Translations under genes and position numbers: made by a program
Notes under the pieces: model-generated
The model's database searches: none
The model's input: the letters and a program-made list of their open reading frames with translations, nothing else
Told to the model about the DNA's origin: nothing
In this document: positions 26,441-34,993 of the stretch, in pieces
Layout: every line of letters starts with the position of its first letter
Numbering within the stretch: the first letter of the stretch is position 1
Assembly (NCBI GenBank): GCA_900475325.1
Contig: LS483371.1
Location: forward strand, 5,617,501 to 5,681,500
Source of the DNA: Paucimonas lemoignei
GTDB taxonomy: Bacteria; Pseudomonadota; Gammaproteobacteria; Pseudomonadales; Pseudomonadaceae
DNA: 64,000 nt
Direction: 5' to 3'

Positions 26441-29400
26441 CCCGGTGCGGCCTCTTTGCGCTGCTCATCGCTCGGCTCTTTGATCCGGTACCACGCTACA
26501 TACAGCGCAGGCAGGAACAGCAGAGTCAGGAGCGTGGCGATGATGATGCCGCCGATCATGGCGTAGGCCATCGGGCCCCAGAACACTTCCCGGGCGATGG
26601 GGATCATGCCCAGGCTGGCGGCCGCTGCGGTGAGCAGGATGGGACGCCGACGGTGCTGAGTCGCTTCGGCCACCGCGTCCCACGGCAGGTAGCCGTCGCG
26701 TTCGTAAGCGTCGATCTGCGTCACCAGAATCACCGAGTTACGGATGATGATCCCGATCAGCGCCAGCACCCCGAGTATCGCCACAAAGCCCATGGGCGTG
26801 CCCGTCGGGATCAGCGCCAACACCACGCCAATCAAGCCCAGCGGCGCGACACTGGCCACCAGGAACATTTTCTGCACGCTGTGCAGCTGGATCATCAGGA
26901 AGGTCGCCATCAGGAACACCATCAACGGCACCACGCTGGCAATCGGCCCCTGGGCCTTGCTGCTCTCCTCCACCGTGCCGCCTGTGGCAACCTTGTAACC
27001 CACCGGCAAACCGGCGCTGAACTTGTCGATTTCCGGCTTGAGTTCCTTGACCAGATCCGTGGGCTGCATGTCGTCGGAAACCGCCGCCTTGACGGTAATG
27101 GTCGGTTTGCGATCACGACGCCAGACCAGCGGCTGCTCCAGCTCGTAGCGCACCGTGGCAAAGGCCAGCAGCGGAATCGAGGTGCCGCCTGGGGTGACGA
27201 TCTGCAGGTTTTGCAAGGTCTCGGGCGATCCACGCTCGGCGTCTTCGGCACGACCCACGACGTTGATCAGGTAAATGTCATCACGCACCTGAGTTACGGC
27301 TGAGCCACTGACGATGCTGTTCATCAGTTGCGCCACATCTTCTGAGGACAGGCCCAGTTGCCGCGCCTTGTCCTGGTTAATGTCGATGCGCAGGACCTTG
27401 CCCGGTTCGTTCCAGTCGTAAATCATTTCGCCGACATGAGCGTTGTTGTCCAGCAAGGTGGCCAGTTCGATGGCGTGCTGGCGGACCTTGTCGATGTTTT
27501 CGCCACTGACCCGATACTGCAGCGGACGCCCCACCGGCGGCCCCATTTCCAGGGGTTGCACATAACTGCCAATGCCGACGAAATCCTCACGCAAACGCTT
27601 GTTCAGGCGGTCGCTCAACGCAGCACGTTGCTCCAGGCTTTTGCTGACGATCACCAGCTGCGCGTAGTAGGGGTTTTCCAGTTGCTGATCCAGCGGCAGA
27701 TAGAAACGCACCGCGCCCTGACCGATATAGGTGCTCCAGCGCTCGATGTCAGGATCGTCCTTGAGGGTGGCTTCGAGGCGATCCACGACCTTGCGGGTTT
27801 CGTTGATCGATGCATTCTGCGGCAGGTTCAGGTCAACGAGGATTTCCGGGCGATCCGAAGACGGGAAGAACTGGTTCTGCACGAACTGCATCGAGAACAC
27901 CGCGCCCACAAACAGCAGCACAGTGATGATGATGGTCAGCCAGCGATTGCGCATCGCCCAGAACATGCTGCCGTTGAACGCACGGGCAATGCGCCCCTCT
28001 TTCTCCTTTTCATCCTTCTTCTTGATGTTGCTGCTCAGGATATGCACGCCGATGACCGGCGCAAACAGCACGGCGACCACCCAGGACACCAGCATCGCCA
28101 CGGCAATGACCGCAAACAGCGTGAAGGTGTACTCCCCCGCCGAACTGGCGTTGAGGCCGATGGGCACAAACCCGGCAACGGTCACCAGCGTGCCGGTCAG
28201 CATCGGGAAGGCCGTGGAGGTGTAGGCGTAGGTCGCCGCCTGCTCCTTGGTCTCGCCCATTTCCAGGCGCGTGACCATCATTTCCACGGTGATCATGGCG
28301 TCGTCCACCAGCAACCCCAGGGCGATGATCAACGCGCCGAGGGAGATCCGCTGCATGGTGATGCCGCTGTATTCCATGAACACAAACACCATGGCCAGCA
28401 CCAGCGGGATCGAACAGGCCACCACCAACCCGGCACGCACACCCAGGCTGACGAAGCTGACGATAAGCACGATCACCACCGCTTCGAACAGCGCGCTGGT
28501 GAAGCCGCCCACGGCTTTTTCCACGACCTCGGCCTGATCCGACACGCTGTGCACGCCCACGCCCACCGGCAAGTTCGCGGTGGTTTGCTCCATACGCGTG
28601 TGCAGCGCCTTGCCGAATTCCTGAATGTTGCCGCCCTTCTTCATGGCAATCGCCAGGCCGATGGCCGGTTTGCCGTTGTAGCGGAACAAGGGTTTGGGCG
28701 GGTCGGTGTAACCGCGAGTGATGTCCGCGATGTCGCTCAAGCGGTAGAAGCGATCATTGAGGCGCAGGTTGACCGCTGCCAGGTCCTTCTCGGATTCGAA
28801 CTGCCCCGAGGTGCGCACTGAAATCCGCTCCGGCCCCGCCTCGATAACCCCGGCAGGCGTCACGGTGTTCTGCGATTGCAGGCTTTGCACTACCTGACGC
28901 TGATCCAGCCCCAGGGCGGCCAGTTTGCGGGTGGAAAAATTCAGGTACAGCACTTCGTCCTGCTGGCCGATCATTTCGACCTTGCCCAGCCCCGGTACTT
29001 CGCGGATCTCCGCGCGCACCTGCTCCACGTAATCGCGCAACTGACGCATGGAGAAACCATCGGCGGTGAAGGCGTAGATTGAGCCGTACACATCGCCGAA
29101 TTCATCGTTGTAAAACGGCCCCTGCATGCCCTGCGGGAACTGGCTGCGGATATCGTCGATCTTCTTGCGCACCTGATACCAGATTTCCGGAATCGCCTTG
29201 GCGTCGGTGGTATCGCGCAAGTTGACCAGGATCGTCGATTCGCCGGGGCGGGTGTAGCTTTTCACATAATCGAGGGAGTCGAGTTCTTCGAGCTTTTTCT
29301 CGATGCGGTCGGTGACTTGCTCCAGAGTTTCGTCCACCGTCGCGCCCGGCCAGCGGGTTTGTACGACCATGGTTTTGATGGTGAAGGAAGGATCTTCTTC

Positions 29401-29514
29401 ACGCCCCAGATTCAGGTAGGAAAACACGCCCATGAGCAGCGCAACGAACATCAGGTACCAGACAAACGACTGGTGTTTGATGGCCCATTCGGACAGGTTG
29501 AAACTCCCTTTCAT
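26437..29514 (-). CDS. triC: RND efflux pump inner-membrane protein, TriC-like
   Basis: This 1025-residue proton-driven multidrug exporter has the RND layout of two 6-helix bundles and two large periplasmic loops. The proton-relay aspartate pair is visible in GLLVDDAMITVEMM. Preceded by two different membrane-fusion genes, it matches TriC of the P. aeruginosa TriABC-OpmH triclosan pump better than MexB-type pumps, which have one adaptor. No outer-membrane channel gene is nearby, also as in triABC. It overlaps the preceding adaptor gene by 4 bp. Confidence 0.88.
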   Translation of the reverse strand: MKGSFNLSEWAIKHQSFVWYLMFVALLMGVFSYLNLGREEDPSFTIKTMVVQTRWPGATVDETLEQVTDRIEKKLEELDSLDYVKSYTRPGESTILVNLRDTTDAKAIPEIWYQVRKKIDDIRSQFPQGMQGPFYNDEFGDVYGSIYAFTADGFSMRQLRDYVEQVRAEIREVPGLGKVEMIGQQDEVLYLNFSTRKLAALGLDQRQVVQSLQSQNTVTPAGVIEAGPERISVRTSGQFESEKDLAAVNLRLNDRFYRLSDIADITRGYTDPPKPLFRYNGKPAIGLAIAMKKGGNIQEFGKALHTRMEQTTANLPVGVGVHSVSDQAEVVEKAVGGFTSALFEAVVIVLIVSFVSLGVRAGLVVACSIPLVLAMVFVFMEYSGITMQRISLGALIIALGLLVDDAMITVEMMVTRLEMGETKEQAATYAYTSTAFPMLTGTLVTVAGFVPIGLNASSAGEYTFTLFAVIAVAMLVSWVVAVLFAPVIGVHILSSNIKKKDEKEKEGRIARAFNGSMFWAMRNRWLTIIITVLLFVGAVFSMQFVQNQFFPSSDRPEILVDLNLPQNASINETRKVVDRLEATLKDDPDIERWSTYIGQGAVRFYLPLDQQLENPYYAQLVIVSKSLEQRAALSDRLNKRLREDFVGIGSYVQPLEMGPPVGRPLQYRVSGENIDKVRQHAIELATLLDNNAHVGEMIYDWNEPGKVLRIDINQDKARQLGLSSEDVAQLMNSIVSGSAVTQVRDDIYLINVVGRAEDAERGSPETLQNLQIVTPGGTSIPLLAFATVRYELEQPLVWRRDRKPTITVKAAVSDDMQPTDLVKELKPEIDKFSAGLPVGYKVATGGTVEESSKAQGPIASVVPLMVFLMATFLMIQLHSVQKMFLVASVAPLGLIGVVLALIPTGTPMGFVAILGVLALIGIIIRNSVILVTQIDAYERDGYLPWDAVAEATQHRRRPILLTAAAASLGMIPIAREVFWGPMAYAMIGGIIIATLLTLLFLPALYVAWYRIKEPSDEQRKEAAPG

Positions 29515-30578
29515 CGCGGGCTTCCTTCATCGACTTTGACTTTCTGGCCCGGTTTCAGGCTGTTGACCCCGGCGCTGACCACACGCTCGCCTGGCTTGAC
29601 GCCATTGCTCAGCACAAAGGTGTCGGCGCTGCGGCTGACCACCTGCACATCGCGCGGGTTGACGGTCTGACTCTGCTGATCGATGACCCAGATTCGGGTT
29701 TTGCCGTCGACCTCCTGCAACGCGTTGATCGGCAGCTCGGTGCGCGCTGCAATCGCGGTACTGAGGGTGACGCTGATGGCCGTACCGAGGCGGAACGATT
29801 CAGGGGTTTCAGTCAGGCTCAGGCGGGCACGCCGGGTGCGAGTGGTGCGCTCGGCCTGGGGCTCGATTTCGCGCAGGGTTGCGGTGGTCGATATCTGCGG
29901 ATCAAGCTGGCTGGCGACCTTGAACTCAACGCCCTCGGGCAACTGTTCGGCCAGCGGGCCGGGTAGATCGATCACCGCTTCCTTGATGTCTGGCCGCGCC
30001 AGGGTCACGACTTCCTGCCCCGCCGTCACCACCTGCCCGGCCTCGGCCTGCCAGCGGGTCACCACGGCGGCGTGATCGGTGCGCAGCTCGCTGTAGCCCA
30101 GTTGATCCTGGGCCTGGCTCAAGGCCGAGCGTGCTTGCTCCCGAGATGAGTTGGTGGTTTTCAAATCGGTCTGGGCGATATCCAGTTGGGCTTGGGCGCC
30201 GACGCCTCGATCAAACAATTCTTGCTGGCGCCGGGCGTTGGCCTGAGCGTTGATCCACTGCGCTTCGATCCGCGCCAGGTCGCCCTGAGCGGCGCGCACA
30301 TTGTTTTGCTGGTCGGTGGGGTCGAGGGTGGCGAGCAACTGGCCTTTCTGCACTTCACTGCCGACATCCACGTGGCGCTGGGCAATCCGCCCGCCCACCC
30401 GGAAGCCCAGCGTGCTCTGATAGCGCGCCTCGATGTTGCCCGCAAAACGTCCCAGGCTTTCTTCAGACACTGGGTTGGCCTGCACCGACAAAACCGGTCG
30501 GACCGGCTCCGGTGGTGGTTCTTCCTTGCTGCAGGCGCTCAACCCACCCAGCAACAGCAACGGCAGCAAACGCTTCAT
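29511..30578 (-). CDS. triB: RND efflux periplasmic adaptor, second of two (TriB-like)
   Basis: This 355-residue membrane-fusion lipoprotein has lipobox LSAC at residues 13-16. A biotinyl-lipoyl segment (LGFRVGGRIAQRHVDVGSEVQKGQLLATLDP), an alpha-helical hairpin around residues 95-155 and a beta-barrel follow. It bridges the RND pump to an outer-membrane channel. It differs clearly in sequence from the adaptor encoded just upstream, so the pair is not a recent duplication. It overlaps both neighbours by 4 bp. Confidence 0.87.
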   Translation of the reverse strand: MKRLLPLLLLGGLSACSKEEPPPEPVRPVLSVQANPVSEESLGRFAGNIEARYQSTLGFRVGGRIAQRHVDVGSEVQKGQLLATLDPTDQQNNVRAAQGDLARIEAQWINAQANARRQQELFDRGVGAQAQLDIAQTDLKTTNSSREQARSALSQAQDQLGYSELRTDHAAVVTRWQAEAGQVVTAGQEVVTLARPDIKEAVIDLPGPLAEQLPEGVEFKVASQLDPQISTTATLREIEPQAERTTRTRRARLSLTETPESFRLGTAISVTLSTAIAARTELPINALQEVDGKTRIWVIDQQSQTVNPRDVQVVSRSADTFVLSNGVKPGERVVSAGVNSLKPGQKVKVDEGSPR

Positions 30579-31693
30579 GGCTGCACCTTCGCGGTTTTCT
30601 GTTGCTCAGTCGGGACAACTTCGACCTGCATATCCGGGTGCAACAACTGCCCGCCCATTACCACCACTTTTTCACCTGCCTTGAGGCCATCGGAAATGAT
30701 CACTTGGCCGGTCAGATAACGCCCCACCGTGACGCCCCGCAAATTGGCCTTGCCCTGATCATCCACCACCCAAACGGCGGGCTGCCCCAGCTCCTTGCCC
30801 AACCCCTTGGTCAGCGCCGCCCAAGGCAGCTCGACACTGGTCTTGCCAGGCGCTTGCAGGTTGACGCTGACGACCGAACCCAAGTCCATGCCATCGGGGA
30901 GTTTTTCCAGGCCGATCTTCACTTGCAAAGTGCCGGTCTGGGCGGAGACGGCCGGGGTGACTTCGCGGACTTTGCCCACTGTTTTGATCTGTGGATTTTC
31001 CAGCAACGTGACCGCCACCGGCTGATCACTGGACGGGGCGGCGAACAGCGATTCGTAAACGTTGAATACCGCGTCGCGCTCGCCGTCACGGGCCAGGCCA
31101 AAAATCGGCACGGTGGCCTGTACCACCTGGCCCACTTCCGCCTGACGCTCGGTGATCACCCCTGGCGCATCGGCTACCAGCGCGGTGTAGCTCAATTGTT
31201 CGCGGGCGTTGGCCAGTTGCGCCTGAGCGGCTTTGAGCGCGCTCTGGCTGCTGCGCAACGCGGCCTGGGCCGAGTCGTATTCACTGCGGCTGGTATAACC
31301 CTTGGGTAGCAACTTTTCCTGACGCACGAACGCCGCGCTACTTTGCGTCACCCGCGCCTGTTCGGCGGCGACGGCTGCTACAGCGGAATCGACGTTGGTC
31401 TGCAAATCCTTGGGATCGAGTCTGGCCAGCACCTGCCGCGCCGTAACCCGGTCGCCGACATCGACCATGCGCTGAATGATCTTGCCGCCGACGCGGAACG
31501 AGAGCTGGGTCTGGACGCGCGCCTGAATGTCCCCCGTGAGGGCCACTTGAGCGGCGTAATCGGCGGTCGCCACCTCTTGTACATACACCCGTGGCAGGTT
31601 CGGCGCAGGCGGTTTTTCCTTGCCGCAGCCCGCCACAATCACCAACAGAAACGCCAGGCCGAAAATCGCCGGTCTTGGGGGATAAACGGGCAT
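30575..31693 (-). CDS. triA: RND efflux periplasmic adaptor, first of two (TriA-like)
   Basis: This 372-residue membrane-fusion lipoprotein has lipobox VAGC near residue 20-23, a lipoyl region (LSFRVGGKIIQRMVDVGDRVTARQVLARLDP) and a helical hairpin rich in Ala and Gln (SSQSALKAAQAQLANAREQL). It is the promoter-proximal gene of the efflux operon. TriABC-type pumps need both adaptors, which are thought to form a heteromeric ring. No local TetR-type repressor gene is present. Confidence 0.87.
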   Translation of the reverse strand: MPVYPPRPAIFGLAFLLVIVAGCGKEKPPAPNLPRVYVQEVATADYAAQVALTGDIQARVQTQLSFRVGGKIIQRMVDVGDRVTARQVLARLDPKDLQTNVDSAVAAVAAEQARVTQSSAAFVRQEKLLPKGYTSRSEYDSAQAALRSSQSALKAAQAQLANAREQLSYTALVADAPGVITERQAEVGQVVQATVPIFGLARDGERDAVFNVYESLFAAPSSDQPVAVTLLENPQIKTVGKVREVTPAVSAQTGTLQVKIGLEKLPDGMDLGSVVSVNLQAPGKTSVELPWAALTKGLGKELGQPAVWVVDDQGKANLRGVTVGRYLTGQVIISDGLKAGEKVVVMGGQLLHPDMQVEVVPTEQQKTAKVQP

Positions 31694-31878
31694 GCAGACT
31701 CCTTATGCGGATGCCGTGCGCGTGCCTCGCTGCGAGTGAGTGGGTAGCGCCGTGCATATGCGACTGTAAGCGTAGATGAGGGTTCCGTGGGGGACTTTAT
31801 TAAGGACGATGGAGCTGGATTCTATGTGCCGCCTGCAAGACGTCTGAAACACATAGAACCCTTGGCTGGCCTCAGACC

Positions 31879-31931
31879 TGTGGGAGTGCCCACGTCGTCC
31901 GGACGCCGCGCTGTCGCGCAGCAAACATAAG
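31879..31931. repeat. Family F element beside a family B REPIN
   Basis: GTGGGAGTGCCCACGTCGTC, GTCCGGACGCCGCGCTGTC and GCGCAGCAAACATA form the reverse complement of the 21.67-kb element. In both places a family B arm follows within about 20 bp. Confidence 0.7.
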
Positions 31932-31935
31932 ATCT

Positions 31936-32026
31936 GTGGGAGCGAGCTTGCTCGCGAAGGCAATGTTCCTGCCTTCATAAATATATGCTGATGTCCCGGC
32001 CCTTTCGCGAGCAAGCTCGCTCCCAC
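31936..32026. repeat. REPIN, family B
   Basis: Complete inverted GTGGGAGCGAGCTTGCTCG arms with about 45 bp between them. Confidence 0.9.
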
Positions 32027-32063
32027 AGAAAATCATTTCAATTCAGATAGTTATTTTATGTTT

Positions 32064-32154
32064 GATGAGAGCGAATTCATTCGAGAAGACACTATCAACA
32101 CCTATGAAGATGCACCGGATGTACTGGCCTCTTCGCGAATGAATTCGCTCCCAC
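32064..32154. repeat. Decayed REPIN, family A
   Basis: The left arm has lost its outer end (GAGAGCGAATTCATTCGAGAA) while the right arm is intact. It directly follows the family B REPIN. Confidence 0.8.
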
Positions 32155-32288
32155 CGGGTTCGGTGATCGTCTGTGAGCAGTGCTTGGCCGCGATTCGCTC
32201 AGCGAGGGCAAGCCACGCACCCACAGGGCCGTCATTCGCCCATCGAGCTTGCTAAACTCCCGTCCACTCACCCGGCAAGGACGCAGCA

Positions 32289-33449
32289 ATGCTCAAAACC
32301 CTCGCAGTCGCCAATTACCGCTCAATCAACAGCCTTGTCGTGCCGCTTGAACGCCTGAACGTGATTACCGGGCCCAACGGCAGTGGCAAGTCCAACCTGT
32401 ACCGCGCGTTGCGCTTGCTGGCTGAAACCGCGCAAGGCGGGGTCATCAATGCGCTGGCACGTGAAGGCGGGCTGAGCTCGACCTTCTGGGCCGGGCCCGA
32501 AAAAATCTCTCGACGGATGCTCACTGGCGAGGTTGAGGTTCAGGGCGGGCCAAGACACCAGGTCAAGCGCCTGCGCCTGGGTTTTGCCGCAGAGGACTTC
32601 AGTTACGCCATTTCCTTGGGCTTGCCGGAGAAAACCCTCAGCGCGTTCTCGCTGGACCCTGAAATCAAGAAGGAATGCATCTGGGCCGGCCCGCTGTTTC
32701 GCCCGGCCAGTTTGCTGGTGCAACGCAGTGGGCCAATGATTCGCGCCAGGGAGGGCCTTGAATGGGACGTGCTGGCACAACACACGCCGATGTTCGACAG
32801 CCTGTTCGATCAAGTGGGCAATATGCGCACCTGCCCGGAAGTCTTGCAGTTACGGGAGACCATTCGCGGCTGGCGTTTCTACGACCACTTCCGCACCGAC
32901 GCCGAAGCACCTGCACGTCGCCCGCAATTGGGCACGCGAACGCCAGTGCTGCATCACGACGGCCGGGATCTGGCCGCAGCCTTGCAGACCATTCTGGAAA
33001 TTGGCGAGCCCGAAGCGCTGCATGCGGCCATCAGCGATGCATTCCCCGGTGCCCGTCTGGAGATCAACACGGCAGTGGATGGGCATTTCGCCGTGGAGTT
33101 TTATCAGGACGGGTTGCTGCGCCCGCTGTCTGCGGCGGAGCTCTCTGACGGCACCTTGCGCTACCTGCTGCTGATCGCCGCCCTGCTCACCCCGCGTCCG
33201 CCCACCATGATGGTGCTCAACGAGCCGGAAACCAGCCTGCACCCCGACCTGCTGCCTGCATTGGCCCGGCTGATTACCAAGGCGTCCCACAATTGCCAGG
33301 TCTGGGTCGTGTCCCATGCCAGCCGCCTGATCGCGGCGTTGGAGCAAAGCCCGGAGTGCAACGCCATCGAACTGGAAAAGGTACTGGGGCAGACCGGGAT
33401 TGTAGGCCAAGGGATGCTGGATCAACCGGCGTGGCATTGGCCGGATTGA
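32289..33449 (+). CDS. AAA/ABC-type ATPase, COG4637-like (RecF/OLD-related, no nuclease domain)
   Basis: This 386-residue protein has Walker A GPNGSGKS at residues 28-35, inserted between a RecF-like start (LKTLAVANYRSINSLVVPLERLNVITG) and a C-terminal LSDGTLRYLLLIAALL signature. Walker B is MMVLNEPETSLHP near 307-318, with Asn in place of the usual Asp. It ends with a switch-histidine segment VWVVSHASRL. No TOPRIM domain follows, unlike OLD nucleases. It lies between REPINs and just upstream of the Abi gene on the same strand. The function is unknown; a phage-defence role is possible only by association. Confidence 0.8.
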   Translation: MLKTLAVANYRSINSLVVPLERLNVITGPNGSGKSNLYRALRLLAETAQGGVINALAREGGLSSTFWAGPEKISRRMLTGEVEVQGGPRHQVKRLRLGFAAEDFSYAISLGLPEKTLSAFSLDPEIKKECIWAGPLFRPASLLVQRSGPMIRAREGLEWDVLAQHTPMFDSLFDQVGNMRTCPEVLQLRETIRGWRFYDHFRTDAEAPARRPQLGTRTPVLHHDGRDLAAALQTILEIGEPEALHAAISDAFPGARLEINTAVDGHFAVEFYQDGLLRPLSAAELSDGTLRYLLLIAALLTPRPPTMMVLNEPETSLHPDLLPALARLITKASHNCQVWVVSHASRLIAALEQSPECNAIELEKVLGQTGIVGQGMLDQPAWHWPD

Positions 33450-33576
33450 AAACGCAGGCTTGAGATCCTTATCTGGAGCTGACACGTCACCCGTTGTTAT
33501 TGGAGCAAGGTCTGCTCGCAAAAGCACCAAGCCAGCCATGATGTACATATGTACCGCATCACCCGGCAGCGGCAGC

Positions 33577-33584
33577 TATAAAAT
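33577..33584 (+). promoter_or_regulatory. Candidate -10 element for the RNA upstream of abi
   Basis: GCTATAAAAT has a good -10 (TATAAA or TAAAAT) preceded by GC, as favoured by stationary-phase sigma factor. No -35 hexamer is evident. It would start transcription near 33590, exactly where the folded element begins. Confidence 0.4.
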
Positions 33585-33589
33585 AGGCT

Positions 33590-33713
33590 CATTGCTCATC
33601 GCGACAGACCCGATACCTTGCAAAACCAAGCGACGCTGCTTAACCTTTCGCGCAATACACCCGCCATGCCTAGGGCCGCTTCGGCAGCCACGCACAAATT
33701 GAGCGGGTTTTTT
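33590..33713 (+). ncRNA. Probable structured small RNA upstream of the AbiF-like gene
   Basis: A bulged 9-bp helix joins ATTGC (33591-33595) plus GCGA (33601-33604) with TCGCGCAAT (33648-33656). Inside it CTTG/CAAG (33617/33627) can form a hairpin. It is followed by a stem with a UUCG tetraloop (33674-33689; one C-A mismatch) and a terminator-like CCCGC/GCGGG stem closing on six T residues (33660-33713). The RNA would end 20 bp before the abi start. Conserved RNAs upstream of abiF/abiD genes are known (abiF RNA motif). I have not matched the consensus, so the identity is inferred from position and structure. Confidence 0.6.
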
Positions 33714-33733
33714 ATGGCTGCGTGTTTTTCAGC

Positions 33734-34738
33734 ATGAAACACTTTGGCAAAGCGGCTATCGATATCGCCGGGCAATTGACCCTGCTGCAAGCGCGCGGAC
33801 TATTGGTGCAGGACGAAGACAAAGCGCAGCGCTTTCTGGAGGTTGTTGGTTTTTTCCGCCTGTCCCCCTACATGCGCCCTTTCCAGCATAGTGGCGACTG
33901 CAACCATAAGTTCTTGGCCGGCACCCGCTTTTGCGCGTTGACTCGCCTGTATGATTTCGACCGTAAGTTACGTTTACTGGTTAATGATGCAATAGAACGT
34001 ATCGAAGTGGCGGTTCGAGCAGCCGTCAGCAATCACATGGCGCCACGTTATGGCTCCCACTGGTATGTGGAGCCGCAGTTTTTTCAACGCGAATATCGCT
34101 ACCAGAACCTGATTAACAAAATAACCCGCAAACAAGCGGACGCGTGCCGGGACTACTTGCGTGAATGCCAGCGCATTGACCAGTCCAAAGCATCCGATGT
34201 GCGTAAAGAACAGTTGAAGATACAGCGGAGCAAAGAGAGTTATTCACGCCACTACGCCTTGACGTATGCCCAGCCACCGTTGATGCCTGGATGGGCCGCG
34301 ATGGAGGAAATCAGCTTCGGGGAACTGTCTCATCTGTTCGCAGGCCTGGCCCGGGACATGGATAAAAAATCCATCGCACGGCAGCTTTCATTACCTTGGC
34401 CTTTGCTGCAGTCCTGGCTGCACAGCCTGACCGCCATCCGTAATATCTGCGCCCATCATGCAAGGCTCTGGAACCGAGAACTCGGCATCCGACCGGAACT
34501 GCCCAGAAAGGTCAATTCCCCCTGGCCACTGCATTTGCAACAACAGAGCCCGAACAATCGCCCATTCGCCATCCTGTGCATTATCAGCCTCTTGATGCGT
34601 CGAATTAGCCCTGATACTCAATGGGATAAAGGCCTGCATGAACTGATCAACGGGCTTGCGGGGGCTCATTTGCCCGCCATGGGCTTTCCTGAATGCTGGC
34701 TGCAAGACCCTTTCTGGTCGGAAGCGATTTCAGGCTGA
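33734..34738 (+). CDS. AbiF/AbiD-like abortive-infection protein (Abi_2, HEPN RNase fold)
   Basis: This 334-residue Abi_2-family protein has the N-terminal family pattern LTLLQARGLLVQDEDKAQRFLEVVGFFRLSPYMRPF, the central ERIEVAVRAAVSNHMAPRYGSHWYVEP and a C-terminal HEPN motif RNICAHH (Arg236 to His241 is R-x4-H) followed by ARLWNR. HEPN proteins with this motif are commonly metal-independent RNases. The ATG at 33734 overlaps a 7-codon reading frame that starts at 33714; a GTG four codons earlier also exists. There is no obvious Shine-Dalgarno, so expression may be kept low. It lies behind a predicted terminator-ended RNA, as in AbiF toxin-antitoxin loci. Base composition looks less GC-rich than its neighbours, suggesting transfer. 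Confidence 0.88.
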   Translation: MKHFGKAAIDIAGQLTLLQARGLLVQDEDKAQRFLEVVGFFRLSPYMRPFQHSGDCNHKFLAGTRFCALTRLYDFDRKLRLLVNDAIERIEVAVRAAVSNHMAPRYGSHWYVEPQFFQREYRYQNLINKITRKQADACRDYLRECQRIDQSKASDVRKEQLKIQRSKESYSRHYALTYAQPPLMPGWAAMEEISFGELSHLFAGLARDMDKKSIARQLSLPWPLLQSWLHSLTAIRNICAHHARLWNRELGIRPELPRKVNSPWPLHLQQQSPNNRPFAILCIISLLMRRISPDTQWDKGLHELINGLAGAHLPAMGFPECWLQDPFWSEAISG

Positions 34739-34861
34739 AATACTTGCTGACTGTCGCTTCAGACGCGAATTGACGTGCATAAGCGCACTGCAGGAGTGGG
34801 TCGGCAAAGGTGGGGTTTTGGTGAGGGGAAGTTACAGCGAGCCAATAACGCAGACCCACCC

Positions 34862-34951
34862 GTGGGAGCGAATTCATTCGCGAAGAGGCCGCTACAGTCG
34901 ACAGAGATTCATCGTCTGTGATGCCGCATTTGCGAATGAACTCGCTCCCAC
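34862..34951. repeat. REPIN, family A
   Basis: Inverted GAGCGAATTCATTCGCGAA arms; the right arm has one change (GAACTCGCTCCCAC). It bounds the accessory segment on the right. Confidence 0.9.
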
Positions 34952-34993
34952 AGGGTCAGCGCGAGTCAGGAAAAATGGATGGCAGCCCAGCTA

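Larger units (their letters stand above)
31694..32288. other. Repeat-rich gap between triA and the ATPase gene
   Basis: It contains the triA promoter region, a family F element, a complete family B REPIN and a decayed family A REPIN. No gene could be supported. Confidence 0.7.

Noticed and set aside
32289..33449. ATPase as an OLD-family nuclease of a Gabija-like system
   Set aside because: No TOPRIM domain follows the ATPase and no helicase gene is adjacent; it better resembles stand-alone COG4637 ATPases.
33734..34738. Calling the Abi protein a Cas13 effector
   Set aside because: It has one clear R-x4-H motif, Abi_2 length and layout, and no CRISPR array or crRNA-like repeat nearby; only a distant evolutionary link is suggested.
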